Below, piece after piece: positions 38,200 through 46,453 of a stretch of 64,000 nucleotides of DNA. The notes beneath the pieces were generated by a model. That model worked only from the letters and a program-made list of their open reading frames with translations. It was not told the DNA's origin and did not search any database. The position numbers and the translations under genes were made by a program. Source of the DNA: Allobosea sp. 67-29. GTDB lineage: Bacteria > Pseudomonadota > Alphaproteobacteria > Rhizobiales > Beijerinckiaceae. Every line of letters starts with the position of its first letter. Positions within the stretch are counted from its first letter, which is position 1. Location of the stretch: contig NZ_MKSQ01000025.1 in the NCBI RefSeq assembly GCF_001898115.1, positions 1 through 64,000 of the forward strand. The letters run 5' to 3'.

Positions 38200-39339
38200 A
38201 TGGCCCTCGCCAAACCGCCCGTCCAGGACAATGCCTACGCGGCAGCGCTCGCCTTGCTGGACCGCGTGCCGCTGATCGACGGCCATAACGACCTGCCCTA
38301 TGTCATCCGCAAGGATCGCAACGCGAAGGGCGACGTCGCCGCCTACGGTCTCGACCAGCTCCATGCCGAGGTCGACACCGACATCCCCCGCATGCAGGCC
38401 GGCAAGCTCGCCGGCCAGTTCTTCGCGGCCTATGTCCCGCCCAACCAGCCGAACCCCGCCGGCTTCGCGCTCGCCCAGATCGCGCTGATGCGCGACATTC
38501 TCAAGCGCCATGCGGATGTCTTCCGGCCCGGCCTGTCGGCTGACGATGTCGAAGCGGCGAAGGCGGAAGGACGCATCGCGCTGTTCATGACCATCGAGAA
38601 CGGCGCGGCGGTCGATGGCGAACTCGATGCGCTCAACGCCTATTACGATCTCGGCGTGCGCCTGATGACGCTCTGCCATAACGACACCACCGACTGGTGC
38701 GACTCCGCCACCGACGCTCCCCGCCATAATGGCCTCACCGGCTTCGGCAAGGACGTGCTGCGCCGGATGAACAAGCTCGGCATGGTGATCGACCTCGCCC
38801 ATGTCGCGCCGAAGGTGATGCACGACGCGCTCGACGTCTCCAGCGCCCCGCTGGTCTGGTCACATTCCAACGCCTTCACGCTCTGCGACCATCCGCGGAA
38901 CGTGCCCGACGACGTGCTCGACCGCGTCGCCGGCAATGGCGGCATCGTGATGGCGACCTTCGTACCGGACTTCATCAGCCAGGCCTCCCGCGACTGGCAC
39001 CGCCCGGCCAAGGACCAGTACGGAAAGACGCCCGAGGGTACGGACTACGCCAAGGTCGAGTCCGAGATCGCCGCCAAGTCCGGCCCGCGCCCGAAGGCGA
39101 CGCTCCCCGAATATTGCGACCATGTCGACTATCTCGCCAAACGCATCGGCCACGACCATGTCGGCATCGGCTCGGACTTCTTCGGCTGGGTCAATCCGGA
39201 CGGGCTCGAGGACACCACGACCTTCCCGTCGGTGATCGCGGAACTGATCCGCCGCGGCTGGTCGGAGGAAAATCTCGCCAAGCTTGCCGGCGGCAACACC
39301 TTGCGCGTCCTGCGTGCCGTCGAGGCGGCGGCCGGCTGA
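38200..39339 (+). CDS. Membrane-dipeptidase (M19) family peptidase
   Basis: A 379-residue zinc dipeptidase of the renal dipeptidase family. Metal ligands are in LIDGHNDLPYVIR (HxD, near residue 27), MTIENGAAVDGE (glutamate near 128), VIDLAHVAPKVM, and WSHSNAFTLCDHPRNV; the late GIGSDFFGW carries the conserved Asp. There is no signal peptide, so it should act in the cytoplasm. M19 enzymes are known to accept dipeptides with a C-terminal D-residue; next to a DadA-like oxidase this suggests use of L-D dipeptides (inference). The ATG at 38200 is chosen over 38143. Confidence 0.92.
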   Translation: MALAKPPVQDNAYAAALALLDRVPLIDGHNDLPYVIRKDRNAKGDVAAYGLDQLHAEVDTDIPRMQAGKLAGQFFAAYVPPNQPNPAGFALAQIALMRDILKRHADVFRPGLSADDVEAAKAEGRIALFMTIENGAAVDGELDALNAYYDLGVRLMTLCHNDTTDWCDSATDAPRHNGLTGFGKDVLRRMNKLGMVIDLAHVAPKVMHDALDVSSAPLVWSHSNAFTLCDHPRNVPDDVLDRVAGNGGIVMATFVPDFISQASRDWHRPAKDQYGKTPEGTDYAKVESEIAAKSGPRPKATLPEYCDHVDYLAKRIGHDHVGIGSDFFGWVNPDGLEDTTTFPSVIAELIRRGWSEENLAKLAGGNTLRVLRAVEAAAG

Positions 39340-39346
39340 GCCTGTC

Positions 39347-39499
39347 TCAATCGCGCTCCGTCGTCTCCGGCTCGCGCTCGAGCGTTCGCGCGCGGGCCTC
39401 TCCCGGCGGGCGGGCGCGCGCCCACAGCGAGATCAGCAGCAGGCCGATCGGCACCGCAGCCAGCACGATCCAGATCACGAAATTGCCGTCGCCAGCCAT
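39347..39499 (-). CDS. Small single-helix membrane protein
   Basis: A 50-residue protein beginning MAGDGNFVIWIVLAAVPIGL, one membrane helix (about residues 6-25), then a charged tail rich in Arg and Glu ending TLEREPETTERD. A GGGGG run lies just before the ATG on its strand. It sits alone between the dipeptidase (7 bases from its stop) and trmJ. No family is recognised; it is called because the start, helix and codon usage look real, but it could be a chance frame. Confidence 0.5.
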   Translation of the reverse strand: MAGDGNFVIWIVLAAVPIGLLLISLWARARPPGEARARTLEREPETTERD

Positions 39500-39612
39500 G
39501 CGGCCCCCCTTGGCGGTCACCTTGCGCCGGGGGCTTGACGCCAGGCCCGCAGCGGCAGACAGGAACGCCGCCGCAGGATAGCGGCATCGTTCCAAACCAA
39601 ACAGCAGAGATC

Positions 39613-40440
39613 ATGACCGGTTCCGGCACCGACCGCACCCGCCCCGCAGTCCAGGCGGCCGCGCCCGTCGTCATCCTGGTCGAGCCGCAGTTGGCCGAGA
39701 ACATCGGCATGTGCGCGCGCGCCATGGCGAATTTCGGCCTCTCCGAGATGCGCCTCGTCGCCCCGCGCGACGGCTGGCCGAGCGGCGGCGGCCTCAAGAA
39801 GGGCGCCACCGCCGCCGCCTCCGGCGCGACCCACATTCTTGAGAATGCCCGGCTCTATGACAGCGCCGCCGAGGCGATCGCCGATCTCAACCACGTGCTG
39901 GCGACGACGGCCCGCGAGCGCGGCCAGATGAAGCGCGTGCTGACCCCGGCCGAGGCCATGCCCGAAATCGCCGGGCGGATCGGCGGGGGCGAGCGCGTCG
40001 GCATCCTGTTCGGCCGCGAGCGCATCGGCCTGACCAACGAGGAGATCAGCTTCGCCGACGCCATCCTGACCTTCCCGGTCAACCCGGCCTTCGCCTCGCT
40101 GAACCTTGCCCAGGCCGTGCTGCTCAACGGCTATGAATGGTTCAAGACGACCAATGGCGAGCCACCCTTCCGCGAGAACAACCCCTCCCCGCCGGCCCAG
40201 CGCGAGATGATCCTGTCGATGTTCGACTATCTCGAGGGCGAGCTCGACCTCTGCGGCTTCTTCCCGCCCGGCAAGAAGCCGATCATGACGGCGAACCTGC
40301 GCGACATCCTGCACCGTCTCGACATGACCGAGCAGGAAGCCCGCACCCTGCGCGGCGTCTTCAAGTCTCTGGTCGAGGGGCCGAGGAAGGCGCGGCTCAT
40401 CGCGCGCCAGGCCGGTGCCCAGGAGCAAGGCTCGGAATGA
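39613..40440 (+). CDS. trmJ: tRNA (cytidine/uridine-2'-O-)-methyltransferase TrmJ
   Basis: A 275-residue SPOUT methyltransferase. It opens VVILVEPQLAENIGMCARAM (N-E-N-I-G type motif 1, here AENIG), with GILFGRERIGLTNEE near residue 130 (motif 2) and PVNPAFASLNLAQAVLL near 155 (motif 3, which ties the trefoil knot). The C-terminal 100 residues match the TrmJ-specific helical extension. It methylates the ribose at position 32 of several tRNAs. The ATG at 39613 is chosen; a frame to 39535 is not family-like. Its stop codon abuts the terminator of the convergent TonB receptor gene. Confidence 0.92.
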   Translation: MTGSGTDRTRPAVQAAAPVVILVEPQLAENIGMCARAMANFGLSEMRLVAPRDGWPSGGGLKKGATAAASGATHILENARLYDSAAEAIADLNHVLATTARERGQMKRVLTPAEAMPEIAGRIGGGERVGILFGRERIGLTNEEISFADAILTFPVNPAFASLNLAQAVLLNGYEWFKTTNGEPPFRENNPSPPAQREMILSMFDYLEGELDLCGFFPPGKKPIMTANLRDILHRLDMTEQEARTLRGVFKSLVEGPRKARLIARQAGAQEQGSE

Positions 40441-40467
40441 AAAAAGCCGGCCCCGAAGGGCCGGCTC
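40441..40467 (-). terminator. Rho-independent terminator of the TonB receptor gene
   Basis: Read on the minus strand: AGCCGGCCC (from 40467) pairs with GGGCCGGCT (to 40446) around a four-base loop, followed by TTTTT (40445-40441). The perfect 9-base stem plus T-run is 30 bases after the receptor stop. It begins at the base after the trmJ stop codon, so the plus-strand message has a hairpin there too but without a T-run. Confidence 0.85.
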
Positions 40468-40497
40468 GTCTGATCGGGGGGTCTCGAAACATCCCGG

Positions 40498-42783
40498 TCA
40501 GAATTGATACTTCAGCGTCGCCTTCACCGTGCGGCCCGGCTCCGAATAGTAGTCGCGGGCCTGCGCCAGCGTGCCCGTCGGCACGTTGACCGCGTCCCAA
40601 TATCTGCGATCGAAGATATTGTAGACGCCGACCTGCAGTTCGAGGTCGGCGATCTCCGGCATCGGCCGCCACCAGGCCGAGGCGTTGAAGATCGCATAGC
40701 CCGGCGCCCGGAAGCCGGCATCGGTCCCGGTCGTCGCCGCGACGTCGTTGCGCGCCGCCGCGAGCTTGGCGGACACCTCGGCGCCCCAGCGCTCCGTGCC
40801 GTAGGCCACCGCGACGATGCCCTGCATCGGCGGGATCGAGTTCAGGAAGGTGTCGTCGTCCTTGTTGCGGCCGCGGGTATAGGCGAACGAGCCGCGGACC
40901 AGCCAGTTCGGCGCGAAGGCGTATTGGCCGTTGATCTCGACCCCCTGGATTTCCGCGCGATTGATGTTCTGGAAGCTGAAGACGCCACCCTGCGGATACA
41001 GGCCACCGGGCGGCGCGACCTGCACCTGCTCGATGAAGTTCCGGTAGTTGGTGTGGAAGTAGGTGATCGAGCCGCCGAGCTGCTTGTCGCCGAAGCGCAG
41101 GCCGACGTCGATGCCGTTGCCGATCTCCGGCCGCAGGGTGGGATCGCCGGTACGCAGATAGGTTCCAGGTCCGCCGAAGCGGCCGTAGAGCTCGTTTGCG
41201 GTGGGCGCGCGGAAGGTCTTGGCCCATTGTGCGAAGACGGTCACGTCCTTCGCCCAGGGCGCGTTCTTCAGGATATCGTATTCGAGCCGGATGCGCGGCG
41301 ACCAGGCCGAATCGCTGGACGACGGCGGCAGGCCGTTCGGCTGCGAACCACCGGCCGAATAGGCCGGCGTATTCTGCGGCTTCTCCTCGTACCAGTCGAA
41401 GCGGACGCCCGGCGTCACCCGCAACCGGTTGTCGAGCAGGCCGATCTCGTCATGCGCGTACAGTCCCACGAGCCTGCCGTCGACCTTGGGCTGGTCCGCC
41501 TGATTGGTATGCAGGTTGTTGCAGGTCGTGTACGGCGCGGAGAACATGCCGGAGGCCGGGCGTGCCGGGCAGTTGTCGATGCCGGACGAGTATTGCTCGA
41601 GCGACGACATGCGCAGCTCGGTACCGAGCATCAGCCGGTGCGAAATCGCTCCCGTCTGGAAATTCTTGATGAGGTGGCCGTTGAAGCCGTAGGCGTTCTC
41701 CTCGCTCTGGTTGTCGCGACCATAGGGGCCGACGATGCTGGTGTAGCGCCACGCATTCACGAGGTCGTTGCGCTTCAGCCTCTGCCAGTAGGCGACAGCA
41801 TGGGCCTCGTCGAAGAACGAGCCCGGGAGCTTGTAATCGTAGCTCAGCGAGACGCGATTGCGTTCGACGTCTTCACCGGTCTGGTGTGAGCCGGGGCGGA
41901 AATTGCCGGTCGGCGAAACCGTGCTCGTCCGGGTCTGGGTGCGGTCGGAGCGCTTGAAGAACTCGCCGGTCACGCCGAAGCGGTGCTCTCCGACCTGCTG
42001 ATAGATCTTGGCGAGGAAGTTGTACTGATTGAAGTCGCCCGGATTGGGCGCGGTCCGCGTCGCGCCGATCGTCTTGACGTCGCCGCGGTTGTCGGTCTCG
42101 TGGCCGTTGCGGAAACCGCCCTGCAGCAGCACGGAGGTGTTGTCCATCCTGGCCGCCGCCGCCGCGCTGCCGAACCAGGCCCTATCGGTGCTGTCGTAGC
42201 CGGTCTTGGCGAGCGCGCCGTAGGAACGGCCGTTGCGCAGCAGGTCCTCCGGATCGAGCGTGCGTACCGCGAGCGCGCCGCCGAGCGCACCGCTGCCGAG
42301 CGTGCTCGCGCCGCTGCCGCCGCGCAGCAGGTCGAGCGTGGAAAGCGAATCGAAGTCGAAGGCGTTCTGGGCGCCGCGGTTGATCCGCGTGTCGACCAGG
42401 AAGGGCTGGCGGATGCCGTCGATCGTCGTCAGCACCCGGGCGCCGTCGAGGCCGCGGATGTTCAGCGAATTGGTCTGCCGGTTGAAGGTGATGCCGGCCT
42501 CGACCCGGTTCGACAGATCCGTCAGGCTCTGCACCTGCTCGCGGTCGAGTTCCTGGCGCGTCACCCGCGTCGTCGTCGGCCCGCTCACCAGCGCGCCGCC
42601 CGCCTCGCTCTCGCCCTGCACGTTGATCTGGTCGAGCACGACGGCGTCGCTCGTCGAGACCGGCGGAGTCGAGGCCCCTTGCCGGCCGGCTTGCTGCGCT
42701 TCGGCCGATGACGCCATCGCCAGCAACATCGCCATGGTTCCCAAGGCCACGCCTCCGCGAAGCCTGCAAAAATCGACACTCAT
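40498..42783 (-). CDS. TonB-dependent outer-membrane receptor, haem/haemoglobin-transferrin type
   Basis: A 761-residue outer-membrane receptor: signal peptide with GVALGTMAMLLAMASSAEAQ, a plug domain (TRQELDREQVQSLTDLSNRV, then SLNIRGLDGARVLTTIDGIR), and a long beta-barrel ending in the aromatic VKATLKYQF. The FRAPTANELYGRF box followed by DPTLRPE resembles the FRAP/NPNL pair of haem receptors such as HmuR, but the histidine usually found between the two boxes is missing, so haem is only one possible ligand. A start at 42783 (MSVDFCRLRGG) is chosen over one at 42864, which would add 27 residues without signal-peptide character. A perfect palindrome lies about 70-90 bases upstream. Confidence 0.9.
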   Translation of the reverse strand: MSVDFCRLRGGVALGTMAMLLAMASSAEAQQAGRQGASTPPVSTSDAVVLDQINVQGESEAGGALVSGPTTTRVTRQELDREQVQSLTDLSNRVEAGITFNRQTNSLNIRGLDGARVLTTIDGIRQPFLVDTRINRGAQNAFDFDSLSTLDLLRGGSGASTLGSGALGGALAVRTLDPEDLLRNGRSYGALAKTGYDSTDRAWFGSAAAAARMDNTSVLLQGGFRNGHETDNRGDVKTIGATRTAPNPGDFNQYNFLAKIYQQVGEHRFGVTGEFFKRSDRTQTRTSTVSPTGNFRPGSHQTGEDVERNRVSLSYDYKLPGSFFDEAHAVAYWQRLKRNDLVNAWRYTSIVGPYGRDNQSEENAYGFNGHLIKNFQTGAISHRLMLGTELRMSSLEQYSSGIDNCPARPASGMFSAPYTTCNNLHTNQADQPKVDGRLVGLYAHDEIGLLDNRLRVTPGVRFDWYEEKPQNTPAYSAGGSQPNGLPPSSSDSAWSPRIRLEYDILKNAPWAKDVTVFAQWAKTFRAPTANELYGRFGGPGTYLRTGDPTLRPEIGNGIDVGLRFGDKQLGGSITYFHTNYRNFIEQVQVAPPGGLYPQGGVFSFQNINRAEIQGVEINGQYAFAPNWLVRGSFAYTRGRNKDDDTFLNSIPPMQGIVAVAYGTERWGAEVSAKLAAARNDVAATTGTDAGFRAPGYAIFNASAWWRPMPEIADLELQVGVYNIFDRRYWDAVNVPTGTLAQARDYYSEPGRTVKATLKYQF

Positions 42784-42849
42784 CGCCCAACCCCATTCTG
42801 CCGATGCCGGTTCGCAGCGGAACTTGCAGTTTAAAATGAATAAAAACAG

Positions 42850-42870
42850 AGTCTTATGATTCATAAGACT
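42850..42870. promoter_or_regulatory. 21-base perfect palindrome, probable operator of the TonB receptor gene
   Basis: AGTCTTATGA (42850-42859), a central T, and TCATAAGACT (42861-42870) form a perfect inverted repeat in the AT-rich divergent region. It lies just downstream of promoter-like boxes for the receptor gene and would overlap the transcription start, fitting a repressor site. In alphaproteobacteria such genes are commonly controlled by Fur/Mur, Irr or RirA; the sequence is not a textbook box for any of these, though the TTATGA/TCATAA core is closest to Irr/Fur-type symmetry. The regulator is inferred. Confidence 0.7.
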
Positions 42871-42876
42871 TGAGTT

Positions 42877-42905
42877 GCGTTATTATTTACGAAACATCAT
42901 GTCAA
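42877..42905 (-). promoter_or_regulatory. Probable promoter of the TonB receptor gene
   Basis: On the minus strand a perfect TTGACA lies at 42905-42900. Two alternatives serve as -10: TAACGC at 42882-42877 (17-base spacing) or TAATAA at 42885-42880 (14-base spacing). The 300-base region 42784-43083 is strikingly AT-rich and has no gene. Transcription from here would begin at or inside the 21-base palindrome. Confidence 0.45.
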
Positions 42906-43083
42906 TTGGAGTCGAAGGTTAAAGCATAACAATAGAAATCGTCTAACAAATAACTATTCCAATGTAGAACAACATCGAACCTTGCAGAGGCCGTCTACCG
43001 GCTCCCGATCTCGTGATCGCGCAGAGAGGTTCCGGCGTCCGGCAGGTCATTGCCTCGTACGAAAAGCAGCGCATCTTCCCGTC

Positions 43084-44418
43084 ATGAACGCAGGCTACGT
43101 CTCCATCGATCGACGCAAGCTCTTGACCCGAGGCAGCGCCATGGCCGCCGCGCTCTCGCTCGCCCGTGTTCCCGCGCGCGCGGCCGACATCGATGTGGTG
43201 GTTGTCGGCGCAGGCGCCGCGGGCATCGCCGCGGCACAGGCCCTGAAGGCGGCGGGCCGCGGCGTTGTCGTGCTGGAGGCCCGCAGCCGGACGGGCGGGC
43301 GCGCCTTCACCGACGCGTCTCTCGGCCCGGCCTACGACGCCGGTGCGATGTACATCCACTGGGCCGAGCGCAATCCCTGGGTCGCCATCGCCCGGGAGCT
43401 GGGCATCGAGACCGCGCCCGAAGCCGGCGGCGGAGGCTTCCGCGCCTTCGCGGACGGCAGGCCGATGGCGGCGGCCGACCGCGCGCGCCGCCGCGACGCC
43501 TTCCGCCAGATCGACCGCCGGCTGGAGACGCTCGACATCGGCGCGCGGGACATGTCGATCGCCGAATTGCTGGGCGACCTCGGGCCGGAGATGGCACCTA
43601 TCGCCACCTCCGGCCTGCTGCTGTCGATCGGCGAGGAATCGAGCCGCATTTCGGCCCGCGACTACCAGCGGCTCTGGTCGGGCGACGACCTCGTCGTGCC
43701 GTCGGGCTATGGCAATCTGGTCGCCCGCTCCGGCGCCGGCCTCGACCTGCGCCTGAACGAACCGGTCGACGCGATCGACTGGGGCAGCTCCGCGGTGGCC
43801 GTGACCACCCGCTCGGGCACGTTGCGGGCCAAGGCCTGCATCGTCACGGTGCCGGTCGGGGTGCTGAAGGCGGAGGCGATCCGCTTCTCGCCTGCCCTGC
43901 CCGCCGCCACGCGTGACGCCCTGGACGGGCTCCACATGGGTGCGCTCACCAAGATCGCGCTGAAGGTCGAGGGCGATCGTTTCGGCATCTCGCCCGGCGC
44001 CAGCCTTCTCGAATCGGGCAAGCCGGAGGGGCTGATCAACTTCGACATGTATCCGGACGGCAAGGATATCGTCATCGGTTATTGTGGCGGCGATTTCGCC
44101 CGCCAGCTTTCGCAGGCCGGGCCGGACGAGGCGCGGGCCCACGCGACCGAACTGCTGGCGAAGATGATCGGCGGCGATTTCCGCAAGACCGTGAAGGCGG
44201 CGGCGTTTCCGGCCTGGTGGACGGACCCCTTCGCGCGCGGCTCCTATTCGGTCTGCGCGCCCGGCCATGACGCGGCACGGGAGGCGCTTGCCCTGCCGAT
44301 CGGCGGCCGCCTCCTCATCGCGGGCGAGGCGACGGCGGGCGGCGGCGCCATGACCGTTGGCGGCGCGACGCTGGCAGGCCGCGCGGCGGCGGCCGCACTG
44401 ATGCGGCTCAAGGCCTGA
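43084..44418 (+). CDS. Tat-exported flavin amine oxidase
   Basis: A 444-residue monoamine-oxidase-family flavoprotein. The N-terminus SIDRRKLLTRGSAMAAALSL has the twin-arginine pattern and a hydrophobic stretch ending ARA, so the folded enzyme is probably exported by Tat. The FAD motif is VVVVGAGAAGIAAAQALKAA, then VVVLEARSRTGGRAFTD; the C-terminal FAD clamp is LLIAGEATAGGGAMTVGGAT. It should oxidise an amine or amino acid in the periplasm, giving aldehyde or keto acid, ammonia and peroxide. It is divergent from the TonB receptor across an AT-rich gap and converges on the MarR-GNAT gene four bases away. Confidence 0.88.
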   Translation: MNAGYVSIDRRKLLTRGSAMAAALSLARVPARAADIDVVVVGAGAAGIAAAQALKAAGRGVVVLEARSRTGGRAFTDASLGPAYDAGAMYIHWAERNPWVAIARELGIETAPEAGGGGFRAFADGRPMAAADRARRRDAFRQIDRRLETLDIGARDMSIAELLGDLGPEMAPIATSGLLLSIGEESSRISARDYQRLWSGDDLVVPSGYGNLVARSGAGLDLRLNEPVDAIDWGSSAVAVTTRSGTLRAKACIVTVPVGVLKAEAIRFSPALPAATRDALDGLHMGALTKIALKVEGDRFGISPGASLLESGKPEGLINFDMYPDGKDIVIGYCGGDFARQLSQAGPDEARAHATELLAKMIGGDFRKTVKAAAFPAWWTDPFARGSYSVCAPGHDAAREALALPIGGRLLIAGEATAGGGAMTVGGATLAGRAAAAALMRLKA

Positions 44419-44421
44419 CGC

Positions 44422-45348
44422 TCAGAGCACGAGCTCCCAGTTCTGGCCCACCAGGTCCCGGCCGAAGGAATGATGCCTCTCCTCGGCGACGAGCCGGAAG
44501 CCCTCGGCCTCGTAGATCGCCCGTGCCGCATGCAGGATGTCGTTCGTCCACAGCACCATGCGCCGGTAGCCCGCGGCACGCGCGAAGCCGACGGCCTCGC
44601 GGACCAGCGCCTTGCCGAGCCCCAACCCCTGCGCTCGTTTCTCCACGAGGACGAGCCTCAGCTTGGCGGTGTGGGCATCGTGCTCGACGACGAAGCTCGA
44701 TCCGGCCGGCTCGCCCTCGAGCTCGGCGATGAAGCAGCGCTCGCGCCCCGGCTTGAAGCCGCGCAGGAAATTGGCGGCGATCTCGGCGACCAGCGCCTCG
44801 AAGCTCAGGTCCCAGCCGTATTCCTCGGCGTAGAGCCGGCCATGCGCCGAGATCACCCAGCCGATATCGCCCGCGCGGTGCTCGCGGATCGAAGGTCGCG
44901 GCCGCGCCGCGCTCCGGCCCGCGAAGAGAGCCTCCGTGTCGCGCAGCGCCCCGACGAGCCTGCCGCGCTCCGCCGGAGAGAGCCTCGCCAGGAGCGCCTC
45001 GGCCTGCTGACGCGAAGCCTGGTCGAGCGGCCGGAAGGCGGCCAGCCCCGCCGCCGTCAGGCGCAGGCGGAAGGCACGGCCATCGAGATCCGAGCGCTGC
45101 CGCTCGAGCCAACCCTGTGCTTCGAAGCGCTTGAGGATGCGCGAGAGATAGGCCGGGTCGAGATCGAGATCCCGCGAGAGCTCCACCGCCAGGCAGCCGC
45201 CCCGCTCCGCCAGTTCATAGAGCACGCGCGCCTCGGTCAGCGCGAAGCCCGCTCCGTGCAGGTTGCCGCCGAGCGCGCCGATCCAGCTTGTATGGAACCG
45301 GTTGAACCGGCGGATGGCCGCGACGGCCTCTGTCTCGCACTCTGCCAT
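44422..45348 (-). CDS. MarR-family regulator fused to a GNAT acetyltransferase
   Basis: A 308-residue two-domain protein. Residues about 10-145 form a MarR winged helix (ALTEARVLYELAERGGCLAV, then LDPAYLSRILKRFEAQGWLE and the wing RSDLDGRAFRLRLT). Residues about 155-305 form a GNAT domain with the acetyl-CoA motif LVEKRAQGLGLGKALVREAV and the following ARAIYEAEGF. The same fusion occurs in many bacteria; target genes and acetyl acceptor are unknown. A GGAGGGA precedes the ATG at 45348. A near-perfect palindrome 30-52 bases upstream is probably its own operator. Confidence 0.9.
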   Translation of the reverse strand: MAECETEAVAAIRRFNRFHTSWIGALGGNLHGAGFALTEARVLYELAERGGCLAVELSRDLDLDPAYLSRILKRFEAQGWLERQRSDLDGRAFRLRLTAAGLAAFRPLDQASRQQAEALLARLSPAERGRLVGALRDTEALFAGRSAARPRPSIREHRAGDIGWVISAHGRLYAEEYGWDLSFEALVAEIAANFLRGFKPGRERCFIAELEGEPAGSSFVVEHDAHTAKLRLVLVEKRAQGLGLGKALVREAVGFARAAGYRRMVLWTNDILHAARAIYEAEGFRLVAEERHHSFGRDLVGQNWELVL

Positions 45349-45377
45349 GGTCCCTCCTGCTGAAGAGCAGACTTCCA

Positions 45378-45400
45378 TTTAGTAGACAGAGTCAACTAAA
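45378..45400. promoter_or_regulatory. Palindromic site upstream of the MarR-GNAT gene
   Basis: TTTAGTAGAC (45378-45387) and GTCAACTAAA (45391-45400) form an inverted repeat with one mismatch and a three-base centre. It lies 30-52 bases upstream of the MarR-GNAT start, inside its promoter region, and MarR proteins typically bind such sites to repress their own gene. It is also about 85 bases upstream of murI on the other strand. Confidence 0.6.
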
Positions 45401-45425
45401 ATTGACACAAGCGGTTCGGCAAGCG

Positions 45426-45441
45426 TTGACGCTCGCTTAAC
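45426..45441 (+). promoter_or_regulatory. CtrA-like site upstream of murI
   Basis: TTGA (45426-45429), seven bases, then TTAAC (45437-45441) matches the CtrA consensus TTAA-N7-TTAAC with one mismatch, 44 bases before the murI start. Link to the cell cycle regulator CtrA is inference and needs support from other genomes. Confidence 0.35.
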
Positions 45442-45484
45442 GGCTCTCTGGCGGTATCGGGCTTTGACATTTCGCGGCGCTGTC

Positions 45485-46351
45485 ATGCAGGTCGATCTCC
45501 TCGCCGGAACGGGCCATCGTCCCCTCGCGATCCCCCGCCCCCAACCCACCATCCTCGTCTTCGATTCCGGCCTCGGCGGCCTGACCGTGCTCGGGCGCGC
45601 CACGCGCGCCTGCCCCGGGTCCAACATCGTCTATGCCGCCGACGATGCCGGCTTTCCCTATGGGCGGCTGAGCGAGGACGAGCTCGTCGCCCGGGTGCTG
45701 GCCGTGATGGAGCGCCTCGTCGCGCGCTTCCACCCCGACCTCGTCGTCATCGCGTGCAACACCGCCTCGACGCTGGTTCTGCCGGCGCTGCGGGCGCGCT
45801 TCGCCATCCCCTTCGTCGGCACGGTCCCTGCAATCAAGCCGGCTGCGGCCGCGACCCGCAGCGGGTTGATCTCGGTGCTGGCGACGCCCGGCACGGTCGC
45901 CCGCGACTACACCCGCGGCCTGATCGAGGCCTATGCCGCGAACCATCAGGTCACGCTGGTGGGGGCGACGCGGCTCGCCGGCCTCGCCGAGCAGGCCCTG
46001 AAGGGCGCGCCCGTGGACGATGCGGTGCTCGCAGCGGAAATCGCGCCCTGCTTCGTCGAGGCGGCGGGCCGGCGTACCGATGTCGTCACGCTATCCTGCA
46101 CGCATTATCCGCTGCTGCTGGACCGGATGAAACGGCTCGCCCCCTGGCCTGTCGAGTGGATCGACCCGGCCCCGGCCATCGCCCGCCGCATCGCCGAACT
46201 GCTGCCGGCCGCTCGGGAGGCCGGGCTCGCCGGCCACGACGCCGCCGCGGTCTTCACGGGCGGCGACAGCCTGACCGGGCCGCTGCGCATCGCCCTCGCG
46301 GGCTATGGCCTGGCGCAGATCCTGCTGGAGCCGATGCCGCTCGGCAACTGA
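45485..46351 (+). CDS. murI: Glutamate racemase
   Basis: A 288-residue enzyme making D-glutamate for peptidoglycan. It has the conserved N-terminal [16 protein letters not shown], the first catalytic cysteine in [11 protein letters not shown] near residue 97, and the second in [15 protein letters not shown] near 207, with the DDAGFPYG loop between. The start ATG at 45485 is used; an upstream in-frame TTG at 45464 is possible. It is followed by rpsD, an order common in Rhizobiales. Confidence 0.94.
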   Translation: MQVDLLAGTGHRPLAIPRPQPTILVFDSGLGGLTVLGRATRACPGSNIVYAADDAGFPYGRLSEDELVARVLAVMERLVARFHPDLVVIACNTASTLVLPALRARFAIPFVGTVPAIKPAAAATRSGLISVLATPGTVARDYTRGLIEAYAANHQVTLVGATRLAGLAEQALKGAPVDDAVLAAEIAPCFVEAAGRRTDVVTLSCTHYPLLLDRMKRLAPWPVEWIDPAPAIARRIAELLPAAREAGLAGHDAAAVFTGGDSLTGPLRIALAGYGLAQILLEPMPLGN

Positions 46352-46383
46352 GCGATCGTCCGGGAGACTTTCGCAGTCCCTGT

Positions 46384-46412
46384 TTGACAAATCGCCCGGC
46401 GCGTGGTTCTAG
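46384..46412 (+). promoter_or_regulatory. Probable rpsD promoter
   Basis: TTGACA (46384-46389) and TTCTAG (46407-46412) are separated by 17 bases, close to the alphaproteobacterial housekeeping consensus. The box is 33 bases after the murI stop, giving an rpsD leader of about 235 bases that begins with a strong hairpin. The remainder of the 302-base gap holds no gene. Confidence 0.55.
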
Positions 46413-46422
46413 AGCGCCGTCG

Positions 46423-46453
46423 CGCGGCTCCTCACGGGGCCGCGTGGTTTTTT
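46423..46453 (+). terminator. Hairpin plus T-run between murI and rpsD (terminator or leader attenuator)
   Basis: CGCGGCTCC (46423-46431) pairs with GGGGCCGCG (46436-46444), one G-T pair, with loop TCAC, followed by TGG and six T (46448-46453). By position it could end murI transcription, but a good promoter lies just upstream (46384-46412), so transcripts for rpsD would start with this hairpin. Confidence 0.6.

Noticed and set aside
45402..45430. TTGACA upstream of murI as a -35
   Set aside because: At 16-18 bases downstream there is no acceptable -10; a CtrA-like site lies there instead.
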